From: Gammaproteobacteria bacterium | GTDB lineage: Bacteria; Pseudomonadota; Gammaproteobacteria; Enterobacterales; Psychrobiaceae | Assembly: GCA_013214945.1 (NCBI GenBank) | Contig: JABSRT010000007.1 | Coordinates: forward strand, 1 to 64,000 | DNA length: 64,000 nt | Direction of reading: 5' to 3' | In this document: positions 1 to 8,503 of the stretch, in pieces | How the letters are laid out: each line of letters opens with the position of its first letter | How positions within the stretch are numbered: position 1 is the first letter of the stretch | Position numbers and translations under genes: made by a program | Notes under the pieces: model-generated | Database searches by the model: none | Told to the model about the DNA's origin: nothing | The model's input: the letters and a program-made list of their open reading frames with translations, nothing else

Positions 1-80
1 GTGAAATAGTTTGAGTCATATACGCTCCCTTTACATAAGCCGCATTAGATCACAAAATTAACGGAATTGGTATTAGAATA

Positions 81-110
81 AAGCCTCAGTCGAAAGACTG
101 GGGCTTTTTT
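81..110 (+). terminator. Rho-independent terminator, copy 1
   Basis: An 11-base stem (AAGCCTCAGTC / GACTGGGGCTT, one G-T wobble) closes a GAAA tetraloop and runs into a row of T residues. The transcript it ends would come from left of the window or from the first 80 bases, where I see no gene. Confidence 0.8.
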
Positions 111-306
111 CGTATGCGTAGAATAAAAATATAGCAAGTCGATGGACCGTCGTCGCTAGCGGGTACAAAAGATAAGATTAATCGTCGACGACGTAGTCGT
201 TGCAAGATCTAGCTCGCAGCAACGAACGGAACGGTTTAGCGCTAGAATAGAGTCGAAGGCACGGAAAGAGCGACTTAGTCATTGCCAATCACCTATTGAG
301 AATAAC

Positions 307-333
307 GCCCCAGCAGAAATGCTGGGGCTTTTT
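307..333 (+). terminator. Rho-independent terminator, copy 2
   Basis: A perfect 9-bp stem (GCCCCAGCA / TGCTGGGGC) closes a GAAA tetraloop and is followed by five T residues. It resembles the terminator at 81-110 in stem, loop and flanks. No gene lies between the two, so it may be a duplicated or relic terminator rather than the end of a separate gene. Confidence 0.8.
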
Positions 334-479
334 CGTCTGCGCATTAAAAAACAATATGCGAGTCCATAGCCGTCATAGGCAGGGATCCGGACAAGGAAGA
401 TATTCAGAGTATTTCACTCATTGTTTGTAAAGCCTAGAATCCTGTCTAAAATTTAATGACACCATGGGATTGCTAATAT

Positions 480-1316
480 ATGACAAAAAAAATGATAGTT
501 CCGATCTTTGCCGGCGGGGGAACCCGATTACCAGCTCATCTTGGGATTTTAGCGGCGTTAAATGATCTAGATTTTTCATTCGACCATATTGTGGGAGTGT
601 CGGGAGGAAGTATTATTTCAAGCCTCTATGCTAGTGGTATGTCGGTTGCTCAAGTTAAAAATATCGCGATGACTACAGATTTTAACCAGTTTAAGGGGTT
701 TTCCCTTTATTCGCTGATCCGGCATGGTGGACTCTGTAACGGTAATAAATTTGAGGCTTGGCTTGATAACTTACTAGAGGGAGCCACATTTAGCGATATT
801 AATAAGGATCTACATATTGTAGCTACCGACGTTAAACGTAGCATGCCAGTAATTTTCGACCGCTATAATACACCTAATCTTAAGATCTCAAGAGCAGTGC
901 GCTTCTCGATGTCGATTCCTTTACTCTTTAGCTTTAAATCGTATGGCAACAGTTTGATGGTTGATGGCAGTATTTTATCTGAAGAGGCTTTGCATCGTGA
1001 CTGGGCTGGCGATGGTACCCCCGTTTTGTGCTTTCGGCTACGCGGGGAATATGATACTGATGATATTGAGCCTGGGGGCATATTCCCGATCAAAGACTAT
1101 GTGACCCTACTAATTCGCACTTTTTTAACCACGATATCACGAGAATTTATTAACGAAAACTATTGGCATAGTACTATTGTGATTAATACTGGGCACAGCT
1201 CGCCGGTTCAATTTGAATTAACGGACGAGCAAAAAGAGCAATTGTTTGAAACAGGCTATCAGACCACTGTTGAGGTGGTTCCGCTTAAATTTGGTCAACT
1301 TATAACAGACCAATAG
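480..1316 (+). CDS. Patatin-like phospholipase family protein
   Basis: Predicted 278-residue serine lipid acyl hydrolase of the patatin family, in which a Ser-Asp dyad hydrolyses acyl lipids. Near the N-terminus is a glycine-rich oxyanion motif (GGGTR, then HLGIL), followed by the nucleophile elbow GVSGGS near residues 40-45. The dyad aspartate is probably in MVDGSI near residue 162, where families usually show DGG or DGA. No signal peptide or membrane segment is evident, so it is probably cytoplasmic or peripherally membrane-bound. It stands alone behind two terminators, with a weak Shine-Dalgarno (GGGA about 8 bases before ATG). Its substrate cannot be told; CapV-like defence effectors share this fold, but no cyclic-nucleotide synthase gene is adjacent. 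Confidence 0.8.
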   Translation: MTKKMIVPIFAGGGTRLPAHLGILAALNDLDFSFDHIVGVSGGSIISSLYASGMSVAQVKNIAMTTDFNQFKGFSLYSLIRHGGLCNGNKFEAWLDNLLEGATFSDINKDLHIVATDVKRSMPVIFDRYNTPNLKISRAVRFSMSIPLLFSFKSYGNSLMVDGSILSEEALHRDWAGDGTPVLCFRLRGEYDTDDIEPGGIFPIKDYVTLLIRTFLTTISREFINENYWHSTIVINTGHSSPVQFELTDEQKEQLFETGYQTTVEVVPLKFGQLITDQ

Positions 1317-1441
1317 CAGTTTACTTAACGCTCGCAAAGAACAAGATTAATAATTGATTGCTGCCTGTTCCTACTTCGCTCATTTTTAAACAGCGATGAC
1401 TAGAACAGGAGCGTGCTTGGTATTATAGGCTTGTTGACTAT

Positions 1442-2512
1442 TTAGCTAACAGTCGTGCAAATTGGTGTCGATAACTCGGCAATAATTTGGTGCCACTGCG
1501 GTGATTGAGTTTTTCCTTCAGTACGACGGCCGAAGAAGGTTAATACGGTTTCACCTTGTTGGTTGAAAAACTCGACTGAGCTTACCATTACACCACCTTG
1601 ATCTGTCGGTTTATTTACAACATAAGCCTCTGCTAACCCTTGTGTTTTAACGTGCAGGTTAAAGTCAGGATCTAATACGTTGTACCAACCTTCGATTGCT
1701 TTAAGATTGTCGACTAACCCTGAGAATATTTGCACTATGCCGCGGTTGCCCACAAAAGCCATCACTTGAGTTTCTTTTTCTTTAGCAAGCTCTAGTAATC
1801 TGCTTAGGCAATCGACGTCAACCGACTTCGCCCATTGGTCATCAATTAATCGCAATGCTTGACGGCGCCCAACATGATACTTTTTCAATAACGCCGGGAA
1901 TTGATGCACGTCTGTCATTTCACTCCAGCCTTGAGTTAGAGCTGCTATTTCGACAGCCGTATCATCAAGCTCGTCACTAACCAGTGTTGGTTGCGGTGAC
2001 ACAGATAATTGAGTGTTTTGTTCAACATGACGATATTGAGTAATTAAATCATCATAGTTCTGACGTTTACTTTCGTCTTTGAGGTAGACTTTTTGAATCG
2101 CAGCACCGTGGCGATCAAAAAATTGAATGCTCGATAATTTTCCGCTCGTTACTGCGTAAGTACTATGCCAGTGCTCGAAGAAGAAACGTAGGTCAATACC
2201 GCCAGGGTTAATGGCAATACCACTAAGCTTACCGTCTTCATTACTGATATAGATTTTTTCATAACAGCCACTAATTTCACTTACCACAAACTCATTGCGC
2301 ATTAGGGCCATGACTCGGCCGAGTTTTTTAAGTGACTTTATAATGCCACCAAGATCATCGTTGAGACGTATTGCACCCAGTTCATTAGTTTGGCCAACAT
2401 GGGCAGCAATTAGCTCGCCTTCGCTCACCTTAAGCTCGTTAGCGGCGTCAATCATCCTGATTTTTGGTTGGCTTAGGGTTAACGCTTGGTAGTCATCGAG
2501 TAATTGAGTCAT
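1442..2512 (-). CDS. hmuS: Haem-degrading/haem-trafficking protein HmuS (HemS/ChuS family)
   Basis: Cytoplasmic haem-handling protein of about 356 residues, the usual size of the HemS/ChuS/HmuS family. Members have two tandem similar domains, bind incoming haem and in some cases cleave it to release iron. The N-terminal half (RMIDAANELKVSEGELIAAH) and the repeated half starting near residue 190 both fit the family. An in-frame ATG lies 12 bases upstream at 2524, but GGAG sits six bases before the ATG at 2512, and the upstream codons themselves form that ribosome-binding site, so 2512 is preferred. It lies 46 bases after the haem receptor gene, probably in the same Fur-controlled transcript. 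Whether this member degrades haem or only carries it is not visible. Confidence 0.88.
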   Translation of the reverse strand: MTQLLDDYQALTLSQPKIRMIDAANELKVSEGELIAAHVGQTNELGAIRLNDDLGGIIKSLKKLGRVMALMRNEFVVSEISGCYEKIYISNEDGKLSGIAINPGGIDLRFFFEHWHSTYAVTSGKLSSIQFFDRHGAAIQKVYLKDESKRQNYDDLITQYRHVEQNTQLSVSPQPTLVSDELDDTAVEIAALTQGWSEMTDVHQFPALLKKYHVGRRQALRLIDDQWAKSVDVDCLSRLLELAKEKETQVMAFVGNRGIVQIFSGLVDNLKAIEGWYNVLDPDFNLHVKTQGLAEAYVVNKPTDQGGVMVSSVEFFNQQGETVLTFFGRRTEGKTQSPQWHQIIAELSTPICTTVS

Positions 2513-2558
2513 TATGTGCTCCATTATTTAGCCGCGACATGCGCCGCGGCCAGTCATT

Positions 2559-4592
2559 TTAAAATTCGTAAGTCAGTTGAGTTTTAACATTTCGGCCAAC
2601 ACCGTAATTACCAATACCGCCGCCGGTGCCTGCTACTACTTGGTATTCTTTATCGAATATATTATCGACGCTTAGCTGTAGTTTCAATGCATCGTTTAGT
2701 TGCCAGCTGGTGTGCAGGTTCGTTAACTGATATCCATCATGTTGACCGGCACTGTATGTCCGTGTAGCGCTATCGTAAACTTGCACGGTTCGTGAGCTAA
2801 CTTTGCTCCACTGCATACCGACATAGACTGTCTTGTCGATAAAATTACGGCCAATATCCAGAGTTAATTTATCGGCAGGCAGCTTCCATAGTGGGGTATT
2901 TGTTTCGTCTTTACCGTCTATATTGCTATAGCTCATAGCCACTTGAACGTCGTTAGTTGCATAGTTAACTTCAAACTCAATGCCGTCACGCGAATTACCA
3001 CCGGTATTAATATATCGCGCCTGTGGTGCTGCGGTTGATGTTACTGAGATTATTTCATCGTCGACATCGATATCAAAATGCATTAAACGAGCCGTTAAAA
3101 CATCATTGCTGGTGATAATATTACGGACATCATAGGTGGCACCAAATTCATTGCTGCTGCTGTGCTCTATTGCTAGATTAGGGTTCGGGTTTCGTCCCTG
3201 GTAAGTATCATAAAGTTCATCAAGCAATGGCGCGCGAAAACCCTGTTGATAGTTATAAAATACACTGATGTTATCGTTGATTGCATAATTGGCAGAAATA
3301 GCGCCGCCGACATCATCATGCTCAGCATCTAAATTATCAAAAGTAGAATTTAGGTTAGCAGTGGCTTGTGAGCTATATTCTTCATAACGTAGCCCACCAA
3401 TTAACGTTAGTTTATTGAAACTGATTTCATCTTGAATGAATATACCCAAACGTTGTTGCTGGCCAGCGGGTTGCGACGAAACTTCCCCTGTCACATTATT
3501 TGTTGTTTCGATACCGACGCGTTCTTTATCGGTGTACTCAATGCCATAGGTTAGCTGGTGTTTGCCTAATCGTGAAGTATTACTGATATCTAAAGTGTTA
3601 ATATTGTATTCGTATTTACCATTTTGCGCCAAACGGGCAGCGTATGGTCCGACAGGATCTTTTTCATTAACCTGTGATTGGGTACGTCCGTATTTTACAG
3701 TTAAATCAATTAATGGGTTATCGCTCGGTTGAAATTGATAGCTAAGATTCAAAGCATTTTGAACAACTTCACGATAGATAGTGGCCCACGAACCTTGGTC
3801 GGTGGTGTTATACTCGGAGCGTTTACTGTCATCGGTTTGACTCAATGACGCACTTAGCGATTGGGCATCATCGATAAAATAATTGCCTTTAACTAAGAAA
3901 GCATCAGATTCAATGCTTGAGTTCTCTAACGTATTGCCGTCTGACAACTCAAAGTCATTACTTTCTTTTTTACTAACAGCGACTAAAAAGTCACTGTTTT
4001 CGGTCGGGGCACCGTAAGCAAACACCGAGCCATTGTTTTGATCGTTATTGCTGTGATGGCCTAGTTTTACTTTCGCGCCATATTGCTCGCCAGGTTTTAA
4101 GAAGTCAGCGGCGTCTTTTAATTCGAACTGCACTAAACCGCCAAGGGCGCCACCACCATGTAATACCGTGCTAGGGCCACGTTTTACGCTAATTTGTCGA
4201 TAAAGGTCGACATCGCTAAAGAAACTGCCCATGCGATACTTTTCAAACGTTTGCACCGCGCCATCAATAGTAACAAGCACATCTTCAGCTTGATCAAAAC
4301 CACGAATACTAAATTTTTGACCATTAGGAACCGGTCCGCCAGAGGCAATGACATTCGGAATTGAAGAAATAGCATCAAACGCATTAGTTGCTTGTGTTCG
4401 TTCGATTTCGGCATTACTAATTACATTAATCGCTTGAGCCGAGTCGAGCACGGTTTTTTCAGTACGAGTTGCGGTCACAGTTACCGCTTGTAGTTGAGTG
4501 GTCGGTTGCAGGTCTAGCTCGGTTATTTGATTAGCCGTGGCATTAGCAGCAAGTAAACTGGACACACTTAAAGCCAGCATAGATAAACGCAT
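2559..4592 (-). CDS. TonB-dependent outer-membrane haem/haemoprotein receptor
   Basis: A 677-residue TonB-dependent receptor with an N-terminal signal peptide (cleavage near ATA-NQ, about residue 20), a TonB-box-like stretch (LQAVTVTAT), a plug domain and a long beta-barrel ending in aromatic LTYEF. The barrel carries the FRAP and NPNL boxes typical of haem receptors (HemR/HutA/HmuR type). In Yersinia HemR a histidine between these boxes contributes to haem use; here the interval is short and has no histidine. The gene lies between exbD and hmuS and is preceded by a Fur-box-like sequence, so iron-repressed haem uptake is the likely role. Haem itself versus a haem-protein cannot be decided. 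Confidence 0.9.
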   Translation of the reverse strand: MRLSMLALSVSSLLAANATANQITELDLQPTTQLQAVTVTATRTEKTVLDSAQAINVISNAEIERTQATNAFDAISSIPNVIASGGPVPNGQKFSIRGFDQAEDVLVTIDGAVQTFEKYRMGSFFSDVDLYRQISVKRGPSTVLHGGGALGGLVQFELKDAADFLKPGEQYGAKVKLGHHSNNDQNNGSVFAYGAPTENSDFLVAVSKKESNDFELSDGNTLENSSIESDAFLVKGNYFIDDAQSLSASLSQTDDSKRSEYNTTDQGSWATIYREVVQNALNLSYQFQPSDNPLIDLTVKYGRTQSQVNEKDPVGPYAARLAQNGKYEYNINTLDISNTSRLGKHQLTYGIEYTDKERVGIETTNNVTGEVSSQPAGQQQRLGIFIQDEISFNKLTLIGGLRYEEYSSQATANLNSTFDNLDAEHDDVGGAISANYAINDNISVFYNYQQGFRAPLLDELYDTYQGRNPNPNLAIEHSSSNEFGATYDVRNIITSNDVLTARLMHFDIDVDDEIISVTSTAAPQARYINTGGNSRDGIEFEVNYATNDVQVAMSYSNIDGKDETNTPLWKLPADKLTLDIGRNFIDKTVYVGMQWSKVSSRTVQVYDSATRTYSAGQHDGYQLTNLHTSWQLNDALKLQLSVDNIFDKEYQVVAGTGGGIGNYGVGRNVKTQLTYEF

Positions 4593-4659
4593 GATACTTC
4601 TCCGATGGTATGATTGAATTTAGATCCGAATGTGACGGGCATTATATACAACCAAATAC

Positions 4660-4680
4660 AAATGTAAATCATTCTCATTT
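4660..4680 (-). promoter_or_regulatory. Fur-box-like operator before the haem receptor gene
   Basis: Read on the minus strand, the site is AAATGAGAATGATTTACATTT, close to the Fur consensus of inverted GATAAT units. It lies about 70 bases upstream of the receptor start and just after exbD. This suggests a second iron-responsive promoter inside the tonB-exbBD-receptor-hmuS run. The match is by eye. Confidence 0.65.
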
Positions 4681-4682
4681 CT

Positions 4683-5093
4683 TTATTGGTGTTTAATGAG
4701 GATGTTTGCCAATTCAATGTTTAACTGGGAGAGTTTTGCTAATAGCGCGATGGTGTGTTCGCTTGGTAATTTGGCATCGATAGCCAATACCAACGCTTTG
4801 GGTTTGCTGCTTTCGAGTTGATTTAACAGTGGGGCTAGCTCGCTAAATTGTTGCTGCGCCAAACCATATTGAAGTTGGCCGTCTTGGATTCGTACCGAGA
4901 GAACAACAGGCTCTCGTTTTACAGCCACTTGCGCAGCGTCTTCACCGACTTGTGGTAAGGTCACCTCAAGCATATCCAAACGCACAGCGACGCTTAGCAA
5001 TAAAAAAACCAACATAATAAACAACACATCCAGTAGCGCAGTTAAATCTGGCATTGCCACTGATAGGGCTGAAGTTTGCTTAGGTTTTAACAT
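4683..5093 (-). CDS. exbD: Biopolymer transporter ExbD
   Basis: A 136-residue ExbD/TolR family protein. It has one membrane helix near residues 20-40 (LLDVLFIMLVFLLLSVAV), with the conserved aspartate of the LLDVLFIMLVF motif in the proton path, and a small periplasmic domain. With ExbB it couples the proton motive force to TonB. Its start overlaps the 3' end of exbB by 14 bases, implying translational coupling. It probably works with the adjacent tonB to energise the haem receptor, rather than being the general-purpose copy. Length is normal for the family. Confidence 0.92.
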   Translation of the reverse strand: MLKPKQTSALSVAMPDLTALLDVLFIMLVFLLLSVAVRLDMLEVTLPQVGEDAAQVAVKREPVVLSVRIQDGQLQYGLAQQQFSELAPLLNQLESSKPKALVLAIDAKLPSEHTIALLAKLSQLNIELANILIKHQ

Positions 5094-5637
5094 GCTTAAC
5101 CTCAGGATGATTTAAGCTAAAGTTCAACTCATTAATTCGCAAAATAAACGCATCGACCAGTTGTTGATTAAAGCCATTAAAACATTGGGCGATAAATAGG
5201 GCTGGAATAGCCACGAACAAACCAGCCATGGTCGAGTACATCGCTTCCCACAAACCATCGGCTAGCAGTGCCGGTGTCACGGCGGCTTGCGTTTGCGCAA
5301 TTTTTTGAAACATCAAGATAAGCCCCCAAACTGTGCCTAATAAACCCATTAATGGCGCCAATGATGCGACAACAGACAGCAAAGCCAAACGTTGCTGCAG
5401 CTTGTTTTGCCAGCAATTGAGCCATAACATCGCGCCATCGTCTCGCAGTTGTGGCGTTGCTAGATGATGCGATTGCAACCAAGTGTAAAGCGGACCATTA
5501 CTTTTCTTTAGCTGGAAGTATTGATAGCTGGCTAAGCTGAAAACCCAAATTCGGTCAAAAACCAAGGTTAAACCCAGCACTGATAAAACGAGTAGCGGCC
5601 ATGACATAATGCCGACGCTTAAAAACCATTGAGGCAT
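5080..5637 (-). CDS. exbB: MotA/TolQ/ExbB proton channel family protein ExbB
   Basis: A 185-residue inner-membrane protein of the ExbB/TolQ/MotA family. It has an N-terminal membrane helix (WPLLVLSVLGLTLVF) and two further helices in the conserved region (SLAPLMGLLGTVWGLILMFQ and MAGLFVAIPALFI), in the layout usual for short ExbB proteins. It forms the proton channel around ExbD and drives TonB. It follows tonB after nine bases and overlaps exbD, so the three are one unit. Their placement in the haem island indicates a dedicated TonB system. Confidence 0.92.
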   Translation of the reverse strand: MPQWFLSVGIMSWPLLVLSVLGLTLVFDRIWVFSLASYQYFQLKKSNGPLYTWLQSHHLATPQLRDDGAMLWLNCWQNKLQQRLALLSVVASLAPLMGLLGTVWGLILMFQKIAQTQAAVTPALLADGLWEAMYSTMAGLFVAIPALFIAQCFNGFNQQLVDAFILRINELNFSLNHPEVKHVKT

Positions 5638-5646
5638 CTAATGCTC

Positions 5647-6435
5647 CTAACTATTGAGAGTAAAATTAATCGGCACCGCAAACCTAACGGTTGTTGCGCT
5701 GCCTTGTTGATTTATCGGGTGAAACTGCCATTGCTTTGCGTTGTTAATTGCGGCTTTATCGAGTACTGAATAACCTGAACTCTTGATAAGTTTAATGGCA
5801 AGGATTGCACCGTCTGGCCCCAGCTCTATGCTCAGTTGAACTTGGCCCTGATAACCTCGGCGCTTGGCCAGTCGAGGGTAAATTAAAGTTGGGCGCGGTG
5901 CTTTAAACAGAGGAAGACGTTGTAACTGGGTCACCTGTTGCGCGCTTGAAGTTTTGTTGCGCTGCACGGTCGTGCTTGCTTGTACTTGCGCTTTTTGTTG
6001 CTTGTTTTTCGGCTGCGTCGGTTTTATTTTAGGTGGCGGCCGCTTATTTTTTGGTTGGACTTTAACCTTAGGATCAGGCTTATCCATCTTTTTAACTACT
6101 TTTTTTATTGGCTTTATGCGCTTAGGTTTAGCGGCTTTGCTAACCGGTGATTTAATCAGAACAGGTTGTTTTTTTTCAATTGCGAGATGTTTTTTACCGC
6201 TAAAGTTGGTTTCTAATGCCCGCTCTGGCGGCAGCAAGGGCAGTGGCGGTGTAGTGACATCGTGGGCTAGCTGCGATTGCTGTTGCGCTTGCATCGCTCC
6301 TTGAATCATTTTCAAACTCACCCGCGGGGCAGGCGCACCTTGAGTAAAGTTAATGTTATGCTGCTCAGGACTCGCCGCTAGCGCCCAAGCAGCCAATACT
6401 GTGGCAAGCAATGCACAAAAAAATATTCTAACCAT
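5647..6435 (-). CDS. tonB: Energy transducer TonB
   Basis: A 262-residue TonB family protein. It has an N-terminal membrane anchor (IFFCALLATVLAAWALA), then a long Lys/Pro-rich periplasm-spanning segment (about residues 75-150, many KP and PK pairs), then a C-terminal TonB domain with YPRLAKRRGYQGQV and a GYSVLDKAA segment. It carries energy from ExbBD to the outer-membrane receptor. It begins a minus-strand gene run diverging from hmuT, and the interval between them has a Fur-box-like sequence, so iron-dependent divergent control is likely. Confidence 0.92.
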   Translation of the reverse strand: MVRIFFCALLATVLAAWALAASPEQHNINFTQGAPAPRVSLKMIQGAMQAQQQSQLAHDVTTPPLPLLPPERALETNFSGKKHLAIEKKQPVLIKSPVSKAAKPKRIKPIKKVVKKMDKPDPKVKVQPKNKRPPPKIKPTQPKNKQQKAQVQASTTVQRNKTSSAQQVTQLQRLPLFKAPRPTLIYPRLAKRRGYQGQVQLSIELGPDGAILAIKLIKSSGYSVLDKAAINNAKQWQFHPINQQGSATTVRFAVPINFTLNS

Positions 6436-6460
6436 TAACTTTAATCATTTGCTAAATCTT

Positions 6461-6480
6461 AATGTAAATTGTTATCATTA
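6461..6480. promoter_or_regulatory. Fur-box-like operator in the tonB/hmuT divergent region
   Basis: AATGTAAATTGTTATCATTA resembles the 19-bp Fur consensus in both orientations. It is 25 bases from the tonB start on one side and about 45-65 bases before the hmuT start on the other, so one bound repressor could control both transcripts. The assignment is by motif only. Confidence 0.65.
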
Positions 6481-6524
6481 AGTTTAACTTAATCTTGATC
6501 GAGAATAAAGTCATGGCAGGAACA

Positions 6525-7445
6525 ATGAATAGACTTTGTGGTATTTTTTCGAGCAGCGTTTTATTAAGCGCTGCATTTATTAGTTTTTCTTGCGCCGCAC
6601 TTGCGCAAAATAATCAGCAAAAAGCGCAGCGGATCGTGGTTGCAGGCGGCTCAATTACCGAAATAATTTATCGTTTGGGTCAGCAAGATAAAATTGTCGG
6701 TGTTGATTCAACCAGCACTTTTCCTGCTAAAGCGAATGATAAGCCGCAAATTGGCTACGTGCGTAACCTTTCTGCGGAAGGGGTGTTGTCGCTCAACCCT
6801 GACTTGTTATTAGCTGAAGCCGATGCTGGACCGCATAAAATTCTGAACCAACTCAAGCAAACAAAACTGGCAGTGACCACGCTAGATCAACACGATAACT
6901 TGGCTGGGATCGAACAAAAAATTATCACTATCGCTAAAATAGTCGACAGCGAACCCCAAGGGCAGCTTTTGTCGCAATCGTTAAAAATTGATCGCCAAGC
7001 CTTAAGTCATTTACTGGCTCAAGTTAAGCGCCAACCGCGAGTCCTATTTGTATTGAGTTTGCGTAATGGCCAACCGCTGGTCTCTGGCCGTGGCACCTCT
7101 GCCCACGAGGTATTGCTCGCGGCTGGTGCGAAAAATGCGACTGGCGAGCTCACTGGTTGGAAGCCACTGTCAACGGAGGCGGCTTTGGCGATTAATCCCG
7201 ATGTCATCATTACCATGGGACGTCATGGCCAAGATCAGTTGGCTAAGGTTGAACAGCTGCCACACTTTAAATTTAGTAATGCAGTTAAAAACAAACAGAT
7301 TTTTACCATTGATGGCACTTATTTATTAGGGATGGGGCCGCGGAGCCCGCAGGCGGTGGTTGAGCTCGCTACTTGGTTACACCCAGATGCCAAGCTGCCT
7401 GAAAATTATCAATTTCGCTATGCACGCACCAGTTCGGGAGGTTAA
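6525..7445 (+). CDS. hmuT: Haem ABC transporter periplasmic binding protein HmuT
   Basis: About 306 residues. A class III periplasmic binding protein that receives haem from the outer-membrane receptor and delivers it to HmuUV. A signal peptide (MNRLCGIF, then a hydrophobic core, AALA cleavage) is followed by the typical RIVVAGGSITEIIYRLG start of the fold and the GVLSLNPDLLLAEADAGP segment seen in HmuT proteins. In-frame alternatives are a TTG at 6495 and an ATG at 6513. The ATG at 6525 gives the cleanest signal peptide and has AGGA just upstream, although 6513 remains possible. It is the first gene of hmuTUV. Confidence 0.88.
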   Translation: MNRLCGIFSSSVLLSAAFISFSCAALAQNNQQKAQRIVVAGGSITEIIYRLGQQDKIVGVDSTSTFPAKANDKPQIGYVRNLSAEGVLSLNPDLLLAEADAGPHKILNQLKQTKLAVTTLDQHDNLAGIEQKIITIAKIVDSEPQGQLLSQSLKIDRQALSHLLAQVKRQPRVLFVLSLRNGQPLVSGRGTSAHEVLLAAGAKNATGELTGWKPLSTEAALAINPDVIITMGRHGQDQLAKVEQLPHFKFSNAVKNKQIFTIDGTYLLGMGPRSPQAVVELATWLHPDAKLPENYQFRYARTSSGG

Positions 7446-7448
7446 TCG

Positions 7449-8501
7449 ATGTTGGCACTTAGCGAAACGGCATTTAATCGGGCACGTAGTCGCCAATTAA
7501 TCCTGCCTGTTTTACTCATTAGCGTGATATTACTGTTCTTTTTGAACATTGGCATTGGCGGCGTAGCAATTGATTTATCGACCATTGTCAATGTGCTACT
7601 CGGCAATAGCCAGCAAGAAATGCAAAACGCGATTATTTGGCAGATCCGCTTACCTCGCTTGATCTTAGCCTTTGTGGTTGGTGCCGGACTAAGCATTTGC
7701 GGGGCTGCTATGCAGGCTATTTTTCGAAATCCGTTGGCAGATCCCGGCCTTATCGGTGTATCAAGTGGCGCGGTTCTTGGCGCGATAATGGTGATAGTGC
7801 TCGGTAATAGTTTATTGGCGGGCTTTGTCGATAAATTTGGTCTTTATGCCTTGCCGTTAGGTGCCTTTATCGGCTGCTTATTAATCTGCGCATTTATTTA
7901 TCGGCTCAGTAGTGGTCAAGGCCAGTTGAGTGTTATCAGTCTCTTGCTTGCAGGCATTGCGGTTAATGCCATGGTCGGCTCGGTCACCGGAGTATTAACC
8001 TATATTAGTGACGACCAAGCGCTGCGTGACATGACGTTCTGGAGCATGGGATCGCTGGCGGGCAATAGCTGGTCGCTGCTTATGCCCTCGTTATGCGCGA
8101 TTATTGTCTCAATTGTCGCCTTGTTACGTTTAGCCAAACCGCTTAATTTGTATTTATTAGGTGAAGCACAAGCCAAGCACCTTGGTGTTGGAGTCGATCA
8201 GCTAAAAAAGCAGGTGTTCTTCTTTACCGCGCTGTGTGTTGGCGCCAGCGTCGCGATTTGCGGGATGATTGGTTTTGTCGGCTTTATCGTGCCGCATCTG
8301 CTGCGGATGATTATTGGCCCTGACCATAGATACTTGTTCCCTGCGAGTATCTTGTTTGGCGGCAGTTTATTGGCCTTAGCCGACTTAATTGCTCGCACCA
8401 TTATTATTCCCTCGGAGGTGCCAATTGGCTTAATTACTAGCGCGATTGGCGGCCCATTTTTTATGGCTGTATTGCTTAAATCTTACAAGAAGCTCAATTA
8501 A
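7449..8501 (+). CDS. hmuU: Haem ABC transporter permease HmuU (FecCD family)
   Basis: A 350-residue polytopic inner-membrane permease of the FecCD/BtuC family. About ten hydrophobic segments are visible. The conserved RLPRLILAFVVGAGLSICGAAMQ segment near residues 65-85 and GMIGFVGFIVPHLLRMIIGPDHR near residue 280 are family hallmarks; the latter adjoins the ATPase-coupling region. It would form a homodimer that passes haem from HmuT into the cytoplasm. It starts three bases after hmuT and is followed at once by hmuV. Confidence 0.93.
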   Translation: MLALSETAFNRARSRQLILPVLLISVILLFFLNIGIGGVAIDLSTIVNVLLGNSQQEMQNAIIWQIRLPRLILAFVVGAGLSICGAAMQAIFRNPLADPGLIGVSSGAVLGAIMVIVLGNSLLAGFVDKFGLYALPLGAFIGCLLICAFIYRLSSGQGQLSVISLLLAGIAVNAMVGSVTGVLTYISDDQALRDMTFWSMGSLAGNSWSLLMPSLCAIIVSIVALLRLAKPLNLYLLGEAQAKHLGVGVDQLKKQVFFFTALCVGASVAICGMIGFVGFIVPHLLRMIIGPDHRYLFPASILFGGSLLALADLIARTIIIPSEVPIGLITSAIGGPFFMAVLLKSYKKLN

Positions 8502-8503
8502 TT

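Larger units (their letters stand above)
1..479. other. Gene-free stretch with duplicated terminator modules
   Basis: I see no convincing coding region or RNA gene here. The stretch holds two hairpin terminators about 220 bases apart whose flanks also resemble each other: both are preceded by a TATT-AGAATAA-like sequence and followed by TTTTTCGT-TGCG and a similar 40-base tail. This suggests a degenerate tandem duplication. GAAA-loop terminators with this sequence remind me of those downstream of rRNA operons in Shewanella-like genomes, but no rRNA sequence lies inside the window, so that link is only inferred. Confidence 0.5.

Noticed and set aside
480-1316. Patatin-like gene as a CBASS-type antiphage effector
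   Set aside because: No nucleotidyltransferase, E1/E2-like or other defence gene is adjacent, so nothing beyond the fold supports it.
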